Part shown: positions 1 to 8,372 of the stretch, piece by piece
Layout of the letters: each line of letters begins with the position of its first letter
Position numbering within the stretch: the stretch's first letter is position 1
From: Maridesulfovibrio hydrothermalis AM13 = DSM 14728
GTDB lineage: Bacteria > Desulfobacterota > Desulfovibrionia > Desulfovibrionales > Desulfovibrionaceae
Assembly: GCF_000331025.1 (NCBI RefSeq)
Contig: NC_020055.1
Span: 532,370 to 596,369, forward strand
Direction: 5' to 3'
DNA: 64,000 bases
The notes under the pieces: model-generated
The model's input: only the letters and a program-made list of their open reading frames with translations
What the model was told of the DNA's origin: nothing
The model's database searches: none
Made by a program: the position numbers and the translations under genes

Positions 1-645
1 TTTCTTCGCGCGGTCGAACTTTGCGCAGCAAAGGGAGTCAACCACCTGCGGGTATACGTAATTGTCGGCTGGCCCGGTGAGACTGACGCAGACTATGATG
101 AACTTGCTGAAATGCTGCGAAAAATGGATGAGGCCCGCAGCAGAGTGCAGGGTAAAAAGAAAAAACAGTTTATGCGTATCACTCTTGGTGCAAGCTGTCT
201 GGTTCCCAAACCCTGGACCCCGCTGCAATGGACCGCCATGCCCACTGAAAAAGAACTCAAAGATGTGCTTGCCAAGGTTAAATCCCTGACCAAAAAGTAT
301 AAAGGGGTCGCATTTTCTGGAGATTCTCCATTTCAGGCCCGTTTGCAAGGCATTCTTTCCCGTGGTGATGAAAGCCTGTCTGAATTCATCACCATTGCGG
401 CGGAAAAAGGCGGCTGGAAAAAAGCTTTCAAATTTTACAAAGGTAATCCAGAAAAATTCGTTGATGTTCCCCTCACAAAAGAATCACCACTTCCTTGGGA
501 TTTCATCAATACAGGGGTAAAAAAATCATACCTCTGGCGGGAATGGAAACGCTTTCAAGAAGGTTTAAAAACCCCGCCCTGCCCGCCATCAGGATGCTCA
601 GATTGCAAATCCTGCGGCATGTATCAGTGGCTTGAAGAAAAATAA
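1..645 (+). CDS. Radical SAM protein, C-terminal part (gene cut by window start)
   Basis: The frame is open from base 1, so the start and the CxxxCxxC cluster motif lie outside the window. The visible 214 residues begin in the radical SAM barrel: VIVGWPGETDADYDEL is the usual strand-plus-helix segment of this superfamily. The C-terminus has a PWDFINTGV block and a cysteine-rich tail (CPPSGCSDCKSCGMY). Both resemble the large B12-binding/radical SAM family encoded near translation genes in anaerobes (TIGR03960-like). That tail could bind an extra Fe-S cluster. The substrate cannot be told from this part. A strong hairpin follows the stop by a few bases, so it is the last gene of its operon. 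Confidence 0.75.
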   Translation, partial: FLRAVELCAAKGVNHLRVYVIVGWPGETDADYDELAEMLRKMDEARSRVQGKKKKQFMRITLGASCLVPKPWTPLQWTAMPTEKELKDVLAKVKSLTKKYKGVAFSGDSPFQARLQGILSRGDESLSEFITIAAEKGGWKKAFKFYKGNPEKFVDVPLTKESPLPWDFINTGVKKSYLWREWKRFQEGLKTPPCPPSGCSDCKSCGMYQWLEEK

Positions 646-650
646 TCACC

Positions 651-692
651 AAAGGCCACTTGTGCAAAAATTTTGCACAAGTGGCCTTTTTC
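651..692 (+). terminator. Rho-independent terminator of the radical SAM gene
   Basis: A perfect 19-bp stem (651-669 with 671-689) is followed by a short T run. Its core is TTGTGC...GCACAA, the same palindrome found upstream of both zraP-like genes, so it may also be a protein-binding site. Confidence 0.8.
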
Positions 693-815
693 ATCTCATA
701 TTCCTGATAATTGATTTACTTTTTCATAAACTCCCATGACCTATTGCACGCAAAGATGGCTCCGGAACCAATCTGATTGGAAAATGGATGCATTGCCGCT
801 CAAATCTACCGGTAC

Positions 816-864
816 TTGTGCATTAATATGCCATAGCTGCACTTATTGTGCAGTAAATGCGCAG
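816..864. promoter_or_regulatory. Putative upstream activator sites for the first zraP-like gene
   Basis: Three overlapping TTGTGC-type elements lie here: TTGTGC at 816-821 followed by GCCAT, an inverted repeat CTGCAC-N5-GTGCAG at 837-853, and TTGTGC-N7-GCGCAG at 846-864. They sit about 80-130 bp upstream of the -24/-12 promoter, the usual place for enhancer sites of NtrC-type activators. The likely binder is the ZraR-like regulator encoded at 5085-6491; this is inference from position and repetition. Confidence 0.5.
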
Positions 865-939
865 TATTTTGCAGCTCCTTTATCCAACTAATTCAGTATG
901 TTTTACCAGTAAACACTGAAATCACTGACTATTCAGAAA

Positions 940-955
940 TGGCACAGCATATGCT
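940..955 (+). promoter_or_regulatory. Sigma-54 promoter of the first zraP-like gene
   Basis: TGGCACAGCATATGCT has GG at 941-942 and GC at 953-954, exactly 10 bases apart, matching the -24/-12 consensus TGGCAC-N5-TTGC. The expected transcript start is near 966, giving a leader of about 40 nt before the ATG at 1006. Confidence 0.8.
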
Positions 956-1005
956 TTAAGAAATTTCAAGAGGGCAGCAACAACCAACTATTACAGGAGA
1001 CTCAC

Positions 1006-1470
1006 ATGAAGAAAAAAATAATACTCCCTGTTATCGCAATCCTTGTACTGGCCACGGCCGGAGCAGCTATGGCCCGCGGCGGTTATCAAAATGGAAAACA
1101 ATACAGCAAAGGGCATATCTTCAGCCAACTGACCCCGCAAAAACAGCAGCAGGTAGAAGCGATATTTAATAAGTACGAAACAAAGCTCGAAACCATCAAA
1201 AGTCAAATGTGGGCTAAACGGACAGAACTCAACGCTCTTGTAAATTCAGGAAATGCGGACACAAAAACAATCAAAACTCTTGTTTCGGACATATCAGGCC
1301 TCAGAAATCAGAACTTCAGTCTCCGCAAGCAAATTTCCAGTGAAATTGAACAAGCAACTGGAATTGTAATGCCGGTCGGCGGACAGGGCATGCATCATAA
1401 CAACAAAGGACACGGCAACCACAGGCAAGGCTACCGCAAAGGTGGCGGTTGCTGGAACTTTAACTCTTAA
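1006..1470 (+). CDS. ZraP-like periplasmic metal-stress protein (first copy)
   Basis: This 154-residue protein has a clear Sec signal peptide (MKKK, then a hydrophobic stretch ending AMA). A helical Metal_resist/ZraP-type region follows: LTPQKQQQVEAIFNKYE, then WAKRTELNALV, both typical of ZraP/CpxP-like repressor-chaperones. The C-terminus is rich in His and Gly (GMHHNNKGHGNHRQGYRKGG) with one Cys, a likely zinc- or copper-binding tail. In enterobacteria ZraP binds zinc in the periplasm and damps the ZraSR two-component system. The start has an AGGAG-like site (acaggagactcac). It is a tandem paralogue of the gene at 1844-2317, with which it shares the signal peptide and helical core but not the tail. 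Confidence 0.85.
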   Translation: MKKKIILPVIAILVLATAGAAMARGGYQNGKQYSKGHIFSQLTPQKQQQVEAIFNKYETKLETIKSQMWAKRTELNALVNSGNADTKTIKTLVSDISGLRNQNFSLRKQISSEIEQATGIVMPVGGQGMHHNNKGHGNHRQGYRKGGGCWNFNS

Positions 1471-1522
1471 CGATCTTATTCATCATCACTCCTTCCGCGT
1501 AACAGAAATACCCCCATTGGAT

Positions 1523-1555
1523 AAGGGAGAGCCATTGTGGCTCTCCCTTTTTCTT
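1523..1555 (+). terminator. Terminator after the first zraP-like gene
   Basis: A 12-bp stem AAGGGAGAGCCA/TGGCTCTCCCTT with a 3-base loop is followed by a run of T. It separates the two zraP-like genes into two transcription units. Confidence 0.85.
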
Positions 1556-1685
1556 TGCCTTTTTTAAAAGACCGCAGACTTTTGACAGGCAATCTTCCTC
1601 TCTGCGGAGCCAAGGCTTTCTTTATGACTCCCCTTTTCTGTTTCTTATTCTGAAAATATATCCTTTTGATGTGAGTATGCACTTC

Positions 1686-1740
1686 TTGTGCAAAATTTAG
1701 CGCAACGGATTGCACATAAATTAACATCCCTCGTGCACAA
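1686..1740. promoter_or_regulatory. Putative upstream activator sites for the second zraP-like gene
   Basis: TTGTGCAAAATTTAGCGCAA (1686-1705) is a near-palindrome matching the site of the first copy. A second pair of half sites follows, TTGCAC at 1710-1715 and GTGCACAA near 1733-1740. The sites lie about 40-95 bp upstream of the -24/-12 element. The rest of 1556-1780 shows no gene. Confidence 0.5.
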
Positions 1741-1778
1741 AAACGCATAACACACTGTCATTAAACACTTTTTAAATT

Positions 1779-1794
1779 TGGCACGGCACGTGCT
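1779..1794 (+). promoter_or_regulatory. Sigma-54 promoter of the second zraP-like gene
   Basis: TGGCACGGCACGTGCT has GG at 1780-1781 and GC at 1792-1793 with 10 bases between them, a near-consensus -24/-12 element. The following bases (tttaaga, then a gagggcaacaac-like stretch) match those after the first promoter, so the whole promoter region was duplicated with the gene. Confidence 0.82.
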
Positions 1795-1843
1795 TTAAGA
1801 TAAACTGAGAGGGCAACAACATCTAACCACACCTGGAGATCAT

Positions 1844-2317
1844 ATGAAAAGAAAAACTCTGATCCCGATGATTGTCGTGCTTGTGCTTTCAATGGCTGCT
1901 GTTGCCATGGCGCGAGGCGGCTACCAGCAAGGCGGCTACCACAGCGGCAACTGGGCAGCATACAACCAGCTGACACCTGAAAAACAGCAGCAGGTTCAAG
2001 CCATCATCAAAAAATACGAAGACACTTTTGAGTCATTCAAAAGTCAGCAATGGGCAAAACGCACCGAGCTTAACGCTCTTGTAGATTCCGGCAAAGCTGA
2101 CAAAGAGACCATCCATAATCTGGTTAAAGAACTTTCCGACATCAGAGATAAGGTCTACGCTGAACACAAGAAGATGACTGAAGAAATCGAAAAAGACACA
2201 GGTCTCTCCTTCCCTACTATGGGACAAGGCATGGGGCGTGGTTATAGAGGCTGCGGCAACGCACAGCAGGGCAATTGCCCCGGCGGTGGCGGCGGCTGCC
2301 CGGGACAGCGCTTCTAA
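1844..2317 (+). CDS. ZraP-like periplasmic metal-stress protein (second copy)
   Basis: A 157-residue paralogue of the preceding gene. It keeps the signal peptide (MKRK, hydrophobic run, VAMA), the QLTPEKQQQVQAI segment and the WAKRTELNALVDSGKAD segment. Its tail differs: it is Gly/Cys-rich (YRGCGNAQQGNCPGGGGGC) with three Cys and almost no His, so thiol-type metal binding or disulfide formation is possible. The start is preceded by a TGGAG site. The two copies probably bind metals differently while both report envelope stress to the ZraSR-like pair downstream. Confidence 0.85.
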   Translation: MKRKTLIPMIVVLVLSMAAVAMARGGYQQGGYHSGNWAAYNQLTPEKQQQVQAIIKKYEDTFESFKSQQWAKRTELNALVDSGKADKETIHNLVKELSDIRDKVYAEHKKMTEEIEKDTGLSFPTMGQGMGRGYRGCGNAQQGNCPGGGGGCPGQRF

Positions 2318-2365
2318 CACCTTAAAAAAACGTTCATCTACACCTAATTAACAGGAAAACGGGTA

Positions 2366-2397
2366 AAAAGGAGGGCTGGTTCAGTCCTCCTTTTTTT
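2366..2397 (+). terminator. Terminator after the second zraP-like gene
   Basis: The stem AAAAGGAGG/CCTCCTTTT surrounds a short loop and is followed by seven T residues, just before the DUF4405 gene. Confidence 0.8.
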
Positions 2398-2465
2398 ATG
2401 AAAGCCCCTTTCAATTGTAGGGCAATCCGGGTTACATATATAAGAATAAACTCAAGGAGCAAATC

Positions 2466-3326
2466 ATGTTCAGAAAAATTACCTCCCTCACAAGTTTTTT
2501 CGCGATCATCATCTTAGCCATAACCAGCATTGTTCTCTACTTTGTCCCGCAAGGAAGGGTTGCCTATTGGGCAGACTGGACTTTTTTGGGTCTCAGTAAA
2601 GAGCAGTGGGGTGACATCCACATCTGTACCGGAGTCCTTTTTCTAACTGTATCCATCCTGCACGTCTGGCTGAACTGGAAACCCATCCTTGCTTACTTGA
2701 AGCAAAAAGCCGGAGACAAAAACTTTTCCTCCCCTGCTTTTTTCATCAGCCTGATTCTTACTCTTTTTGTTACATTCGGCACTTTGGCAGGCATCCCGCC
2801 TATGAAACAGGTACTTGAATTTTCCTTATATCTTAAAGACCTCGGCGAAGAAAAATACGGCATTCCCCCTTATGGGCATGCAGAACTCAGCCCTCTGGCT
2901 ATTTTCTGCAAAAGAATGGGACTTGATGCGGACAAAGCTGTTGCTTCCATCAAAAAGGCCGGGCTTGAAATTGAATCCGCAAAAGAATCCATCAAAAGCG
3001 TCGCCGCCAAAGCCGGACTTACCCCCAAAGAAATTCACGAAATTATTCTTAAAGATCAGCCGCAAAGTAAATCACCGCAAAACATCAAGACCTCAACAGC
3101 AACAGAATTACATCCTGAAGCAACTTATGACACCGGCGCAGGTGCTGGGATCGGAAAAATAACGCTTGAAAAATATTGCCAGAAATACAACCTCGACCTG
3201 AATACTGCTCTTGGCATTCTCAGAGAAAAAGGTGCAGTGGTTGACAAGAACACCACCATCCGCGAGATTGCCGCAACACTGGGTCTCAACTCTCCGCGCG
3301 ACGTGGGAGCACTGCTCAATCCCTAA
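2466..3326 (+). CDS. DUF4405-type membrane protein with a duplicated C-terminal domain
   Basis: The N-terminal 115 residues carry three predicted membrane helices (about 8-28, 52-70, 92-110) and fit the DUF4405 family, which resembles small cytochrome b-like membrane modules. His52 (GDIHICTG) and His66 (SILHVWLNW) are possible heme ligands. The remaining soluble part contains two copies of a roughly 57-residue helical unit. The first is at about 135-197 (starting near SPLAIFCKRMGLDADKA) and the second at about 228-284 (ITLEKYCQKYNLDLNTA). Both keep a Cys, a Leu-Asp pair and an ending of the form LG/AGL-N/TP-R/KE. It has a good AAGGAG site and lies 21 bp before the kinase gene. The role is unknown; redox sensing for the kinase is a guess. 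Confidence 0.6.
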   Translation: MFRKITSLTSFFAIIILAITSIVLYFVPQGRVAYWADWTFLGLSKEQWGDIHICTGVLFLTVSILHVWLNWKPILAYLKQKAGDKNFSSPAFFISLILTLFVTFGTLAGIPPMKQVLEFSLYLKDLGEEKYGIPPYGHAELSPLAIFCKRMGLDADKAVASIKKAGLEIESAKESIKSVAAKAGLTPKEIHEIILKDQPQSKSPQNIKTSTATELHPEATYDTGAGAGIGKITLEKYCQKYNLDLNTALGILREKGAVVDKNTTIREIAATLGLNSPRDVGALLNP

Positions 3327-3347
3327 TATTCAACTATCAAATATTAA

Positions 3348-5081
3348 ATGGAATTAAGTTCAAAAAAATCAAATAAACTGCCTCTTGCTCTGGCTCTTCT
3401 GGCTCTGGTCCTGCTCGGGGCCGGCAGTCTATACCTTACGTGGCACAATCTGCGTCAGATGCACCAGACAGTGTTTGAACATATGCTCCTTTCAGCACGC
3501 TCCATTTCCAGAGGACTGGACATTCAGCTTGTGGAAGGAGCGCGTCGCATGAGAGGACCGGGTATGCAGGGACGTAACACCAGACGCATGCCTGCGAATC
3601 TTGTCCCGGAAGCACGTGAACTTTTTAAAGAAATGGTTGCTCAGGGTGACCTGCTGTTTATCGCTCTGTACGGACCGGACCGCAAACCGCTGCTGGTGGT
3701 CGAACAAGGTAAGGAAATAAATAAATTTTCTCCTCCGCTAAGAATGTTCGACATCATCCGCAATATGCGCGAATCCAGCACTCCGGTCGTGATCAACGGT
3801 CAGGCAGCGCTGCTTTACGGAACAATCGGGCAGCCAGCACTACTCAAAATCTACGGCAATACAAAACATCGTTTTCTACCTCCGCAGGAAAGGGAGACAT
3901 ACCTCCTGCTGGCTCTCAATGCCGAGAAACACCTCCATCAGTTCAAGCAGTACAGACGCGCCGCTCTACTTCAAACCGGCTATATTTTTCTGGCAGGACT
4001 GGTTCTATGGCTGCTGGCTGTGGCCTATTTTCAACGCAGAGAACAAGGTAAAAAGCTGGGCCGCCTCGAACGGTTTCAAGCTAATCTGCTTGACAACATG
4101 CCTGACGGTCTACTGACTCTTTCTCCCGACGGAACAATTCTGGCCGCGAACGGATCTGCCCATAAACTGCTGGACACCTCTGCTGACAAAGCCCTTGCGG
4201 GCATGAACTGGAATAATTTTTCATATGAATCCCTACAGGAATTCAAACGGGGAAATGTTATCTGGATTCACGCCAAACTAAGCGGTAAGAATCTTGAATT
4301 CATTATCTTCCCCTACTTTGAAAGCAAGGATGAAGAACGTACCATGATCATCATTCGTGACCGCACTGATATTTCCGGTCTGGAAGAAGATCTTTATGAA
4401 GCACGCAGACTGGCATCAATCGGCTCACTTGCCGCCGGAGTAGCTCATGAAATCCGTAACCCGTTAAGTTCCCTGCGCGGATTTGCCCAGTTATTTGCCG
4501 AGAAGTTCAAAGACGAGCAGCCCTACGGGACTTACGCCACCACGATGCTTGAAGAAGCAGACCGCCTCAACCGCGTTGTAACAGATCTTCTTTACCTGTC
4601 TAAACCACATGAACTGGACCCGGTGACTCTTGAACTCAGCGACCTCCTTGAATCCATGCAGACTCTCATGGGGTTTGACCTTGAGCATAAAGGAGCCGTC
4701 ATTGAAACAGAGCTTAAAACAACTCAGGTTTATGCAGACTCTGACGGTATCAGGCAGGTGCTTTTAAATCTGCTGGTCAACAGCCTTGATGCCATTCCTG
4801 AGCAGGGAGGAAAAATCAGTATCACGGCAGAAAGCGATGAACATGGCGTGTGGATCAGCATATGCGACAACGGACCGGGCATGCCGGACGACATCCGCAA
4901 ACACGCCCTTGAACCATTTTTCACTGACAAGCCCAAAGGAACCGGACTTGGCCTTGCAATAGTCAATACAATCATGCGCGGGCACAATGGACGGGTAAGC
5001 ATCTCAGACCCCGCAGCCACGGACCCGCTGAATGGAACCTGCGTAAAGCTTTTCTTTCCGAATCCCCGAAGTGAAGGATAA
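3348..5081 (+). CDS. ZraS-like membrane sensor histidine kinase
   Basis: 577 residues. One membrane helix at about 14-33 and another near 208-228 bracket a periplasmic sensor region of roughly 170 residues. A PAS domain follows (about 245-340, NMPDGLLTLSPDG). The HisKA domain has the phospho-acceptor His367 in VAHEIRNPLSSLRGF. The HATPase_c domain shows the N box (NLLVNSLDAI), G1 (DNGPGMP) and G2 (KGTGLGLAI). It likely senses envelope metal or redox state and phosphorylates the activator encoded 3 bp downstream. No strong ribosome site precedes the ATG, so translation may depend on the upstream DUF4405 gene. Confidence 0.88.
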   Translation: MELSSKKSNKLPLALALLALVLLGAGSLYLTWHNLRQMHQTVFEHMLLSARSISRGLDIQLVEGARRMRGPGMQGRNTRRMPANLVPEARELFKEMVAQGDLLFIALYGPDRKPLLVVEQGKEINKFSPPLRMFDIIRNMRESSTPVVINGQAALLYGTIGQPALLKIYGNTKHRFLPPQERETYLLLALNAEKHLHQFKQYRRAALLQTGYIFLAGLVLWLLAVAYFQRREQGKKLGRLERFQANLLDNMPDGLLTLSPDGTILAANGSAHKLLDTSADKALAGMNWNNFSYESLQEFKRGNVIWIHAKLSGKNLEFIIFPYFESKDEERTMIIIRDRTDISGLEEDLYEARRLASIGSLAAGVAHEIRNPLSSLRGFAQLFAEKFKDEQPYGTYATTMLEEADRLNRVVTDLLYLSKPHELDPVTLELSDLLESMQTLMGFDLEHKGAVIETELKTTQVYADSDGIRQVLLNLLVNSLDAIPEQGGKISITAESDEHGVWISICDNGPGMPDDIRKHALEPFFTDKPKGTGLGLAIVNTIMRGHNGRVSISDPAATDPLNGTCVKLFFPNPRSEG

Positions 5082-5084
5082 TTT

Positions 5085-6491
5085 ATGATGACTCCCACAG
5101 ACAAAAATATACTTATCGTTGACGATGAACCGCCTCTGCGCATGCTCATCCGCGCCGTACTTGAAAGCGACGGCTGGAACGTCCATGAAGCAGAATCAGG
5201 TGAACAGGCTTTGCAGATGCTTCCCGGACTCAGCCTGAATGCCGCCTTGATCGATATGCGTATGGACGGCATGGACGGCATGACCCTGCTCAAAGAACTG
5301 CATGGAATTGTTCCCGGTCTTCCGGTTATCATGCTCACCGCATACGGCAATGTGAACGCCGCTGTTGTAGCCATGAAACACGGCGCATTCGACTACCTCA
5401 CCAAGCCGGCTGATAATGAAGAACTTAAAGCTGTCATGGCGAAAGCCCTCGATTACTCAAGGCTTGTAGATGAGAATGAACGGCTGAAGTCCGCCGCAGG
5501 TGCTACCGAAGAAATGATCGGCAGCACTCAGGTCATGCGAAACGTCAAAGAACTGATTGAACAGGCAGGTCCGTCCGAGGCAACCATTCTGGTACTAGGT
5601 GAATCAGGAACGGGTAAAGAACTGGTTGCTGAAGGATTGCATAAGGCCAGTTTACGGGCTGACAAGCCGCTGATTAAAGTCAACTGCGCTGCGCTGCCGG
5701 GTGATCTGCTGGAAAGTGAACTTTTCGGATATATGAAAGGAGCGTTTACCGGAGCTGCCACAAACAAGCCCGGTAGATTTCAACTTGCCTCCGGCGGAAC
5801 ACTGTTTCTTGATGAAATCGGGGAAATGGATCCGGTGCTGCAAGCCAAAATTTTAAGGGCCTTGCAGGAAAAAGTTGTTGAGCCGTTAGGAAGCGTTTCC
5901 CCTGTTGAGACAGATGTCCGCATCATTGCTGCAACCAACCGGAATCTAAAAGAAGAAGTTGAGAAAGGTACCTTTCGCGAAGATCTGTATTACCGCCTAA
6001 GTGTACTTGAAATACGCATCCCCCCGCTTCGGGAGAGAATAGGCGATCTTCCGGCTCTTGTGGCTTACCTGCTGGAAAAACTGGGCCGCAAAAACAATAA
6101 AAAAGTGCGCTCGGTCAGTCCCGCTTTTCTTGATGTACTCAGCCGCTACGACTGGCCCGGTAATGTGCGTGAACTTGAAAACGTTCTCGAACGGGCAATC
6201 ATCCTCAGCCGAAGTGAAGTGCTGGGGCACGAACTTCTGCCTCCGCAGGTACAAAATCATGTAGCAAAAACTCCTGCTCCTGCCGCTTCCGCAACAGCTT
6301 CCGAAACTCCGGCAGGTAAGACTCCTCCTGCCGCAGCAAGTCCATCTTCACTTGATGACGCCGAACGGCAGGCACTTATCACGGCCCTTGAAGCCAACCA
6401 GCACCATCGGGAACGTACTGCCGATGCACTTGGCATCAGTCGCAGGACATTGCAATACAAGTTGAAAAAATATGGGCTGACCCGCAGATAA
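5085..6491 (+). CDS. ZraR-like sigma-54 response regulator
   Basis: 468 residues in three parts. The receiver domain has phospho-acceptor Asp57 (ALIDMRMDG) and an IVDDE acidic pocket. The AAA+ domain has Walker A GESGTGKE, the canonical sigma-54 contact loop GAFTGA, and FLDEIGEM as Walker B. The C-terminal Fis-type HTH (ADALGISRRTLQYKLKKYG) follows an unusually long Ala/Pro/Ser linker (about 385-425). The tandem ATGATG leaves the exact start open by one codon. It is the natural activator of the two -24/-12 promoters upstream. Confidence 0.9.
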   Translation: MMTPTDKNILIVDDEPPLRMLIRAVLESDGWNVHEAESGEQALQMLPGLSLNAALIDMRMDGMDGMTLLKELHGIVPGLPVIMLTAYGNVNAAVVAMKHGAFDYLTKPADNEELKAVMAKALDYSRLVDENERLKSAAGATEEMIGSTQVMRNVKELIEQAGPSEATILVLGESGTGKELVAEGLHKASLRADKPLIKVNCAALPGDLLESELFGYMKGAFTGAATNKPGRFQLASGGTLFLDEIGEMDPVLQAKILRALQEKVVEPLGSVSPVETDVRIIAATNRNLKEEVEKGTFREDLYYRLSVLEIRIPPLRERIGDLPALVAYLLEKLGRKNNKKVRSVSPAFLDVLSRYDWPGNVRELENVLERAIILSRSEVLGHELLPPQVQNHVAKTPAPAASATASETPAGKTPPAAASPSSLDDAERQALITALEANQHHRERTADALGISRRTLQYKLKKYGLTRR

Positions 6492-6512
6492 TTTTTCAGA
6501 TAGCATACAACA

Positions 6513-6567
6513 AAAAAAGGCTGCCTGTAATTTGAAAATCAAGTTATAGGCAGCCTTTTTTTATTGC
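6513..6567 (+). terminator. Terminator of the kinase-regulator operon
   Basis: AAAAAGGCTGCCT and AGGCAGCCTTTTT pair across a loop of about 20 bases, with a T run after the stem. Confidence 0.85.
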
Positions 6568-7179
6568 TTAAAAATAACACCATTACTCCCGCTCTTTCAG
6601 GGTGTTATAAAAGTTATTACGCACCGTTCTATCACTTTTTTCCCCATCAAAAAGCAGTTGGGATCACCCTTTCCCGCAACTTCCATATTGTGCACTTTTT
6701 TTAGCCAAATTTTACAAGTAAACCGTAAAAACAGAGGCTAATTTTAACTAAAACCAATCTAATTTGACAACTACACATATTTTATCTACCCTGAAAACTC
6801 CAGAGACATAATTCTAAATCAGAGATCATATGGCTATTTCTTAATTTGAATATGTCTTTTTCCAGAAACTGATGCCTACTTTTACATTGGCGCAAAGACA
6901 GTACTGCATACTGCAACACACTGGTGTAAAAACAGTAGTTAAAATTTACAACATTCAACCCAACCACAACTCTGCATTACTGCATAGAGAAATGTCTTTT
7001 AAAAAAAATTACTACATTGAAGCTACTGGATCTCCTTTCCAAGACCTCAATCCAAATTCCGCTCCAGAAAAAATCCCTCTCCGGGAATCATCTTCATTCC
7101 GTATCACTCTTTCCAATTAATTTTTATCCCCTTCCGTTAAAAACGGAAGCTGTGTTTAGTTTTGCTAAACGGAGAAGTC
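6568..7179. other. AT-rich 612-bp gap before the betaine transporter
   Basis: No convincing gene was seen. A TTGACA lies at 6764-6769 without a clear -10. An 8-bp hairpin, CTTCCGTT/AACGGAAG (7131-7149), lies 30 bp before the transporter start and lacks a T tract. A large leader or promoter region responding to osmolarity would fit the downstream operon, but no known riboswitch class was recognised. Confidence 0.4.
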
Positions 7180-8370
7180 ATGGAAAAGATCCGAGTTGAG
7201 AACCTCTACAAAATCTTCGGCCCGCAACCTCGCAAAATTATCCCCATGCTTGAACAAGGTTCCGGCAAAGATGAAATAATGGATAAAATGAAACACGGCG
7301 TAGGTGTAAACAATGCTTCTTTCTCGGTTGACGAGGGAGAAATTGTCGTTGTTATGGGCCTTTCCGGCAGTGGTAAATCCACCCTTGTTCGTTGCATCAA
7401 CAGACTTATCGAGCCTACAGCCGGAAAGATTTTCATCGACGGCATTGATGTTACAGCACTGAGCAAAGAGGAGCTGCGCAAAGTCCGGCTGGAAAAACTG
7501 GGAATGGTTTTCCAGAATTTTGCCCTGTTTCCCCACCGCACTGTGCTTAAAAACACCGAATACGGCCTTGAAATAAAAGAAGTAGACCCGGAAAAACGCA
7601 CTCAGAAGGCCATGGAAGCCCTTGAGCTTGTCGGTCTTTCCGGATGGGAAGAATCTTACCCAGACCAGCTTTCCGGCGGCATGCAGCAACGAGTGGGACT
7701 CGCCCGCGCCCTTGCTCTTGACCCGGATATCCTGCTCATGGACGAAGCTTTCAGCGCACTTGATCCGCTCATCCGCAGAGATATGCAGGACGAGCTTATC
7801 AACCTGCAGGACAGAATGCGCAAGACCATTGTCTTCATCAGCCATGATCTGGATGAAGCCCTGAAACTGGGCGATAAAATCGTGCTCATGAAAGATGGAC
7901 AAATCGTCCAGACCGGAACACCTGAAGAAATTCTGACCGAACCGGCTGATGATTACGTCAGACGTTTTGTTGAAGATGTCGATATCGCAAAAGTACTCAC
8001 GGCCGAATCAGTCATGAAGAAAACCGAGGCTGTGGGCTACATCAAAGTTGACGGTCCCCGAGCATCACTTCGCAAAATGCGCAAGAACAACATCTCCAGC
8101 CTGTTCATACTTAACGAGAACCGCAGACTCATGGGCGTTATCAATGCTCAGGATTGTGCACGCCTTGTGGAACAGAAAAGCAGCGATCTCAGATCTATCA
8201 TCTGCACAGAGTGTAAAACGACCCATCTGGATACTCCGGCTCAGGATCTTTTTATGATCATGCAGGATCTTGAATATCCTCTGGGCGTTGTTGACGATGA
8301 AAACCGCTTGAAAGGGGTCATCATCCGAGGAACGCTCATAGGGGCATTAGCCGAAAGAGGAGGCAAATAG
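7180..8370 (+). CDS. Glycine betaine/proline ABC transporter, ATP-binding subunit
   Basis: 396 residues of the ProV/OpuAA type. It has an N-terminal extension as in this family, Walker [10 protein letters not shown] (about 60-68), the signature [15 protein letters not shown], Walker [15 protein letters not shown] and a C-terminal pair of CBS domains (about 265-390) that in OpuA sense ionic strength. The ATG at 7180 is chosen over an in-frame TTG at 7162 because GGAG sits 5 bases before it. The permease and binding protein follow in one operon. It powers uptake of compatible solutes during salt stress, important for a marine organism. Confidence 0.93.
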   Translation: MEKIRVENLYKIFGPQPRKIIPMLEQGSGKDEIMDKMKHGVGVNNASFSVDEGEIVVVMGLSGSGKSTLVRCINRLIEPTAGKIFIDGIDVTALSKEELRKVRLEKLGMVFQNFALFPHRTVLKNTEYGLEIKEVDPEKRTQKAMEALELVGLSGWEESYPDQLSGGMQQRVGLARALALDPDILLMDEAFSALDPLIRRDMQDELINLQDRMRKTIVFISHDLDEALKLGDKIVLMKDGQIVQTGTPEEILTEPADDYVRRFVEDVDIAKVLTAESVMKKTEAVGYIKVDGPRASLRKMRKNNISSLFILNENRRLMGVINAQDCARLVEQKSSDLRSIICTECKTTHLDTPAQDLFMIMQDLEYPLGVVDDENRLKGVIIRGTLIGALAERGGK

Positions 8371-8372
8371 AT

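Noticed and set aside
6872-7120. 82-residue reading frame in the gap before the betaine operon
   Set aside because: No ribosome site, odd composition and no family resemblance; it lies in AT-rich non-coding DNA.
7165-7902. 245-residue minus-strand frame over the betaine ATPase gene
   Set aside because: Antisense shadow of the ATP-binding subunit; no start signals.
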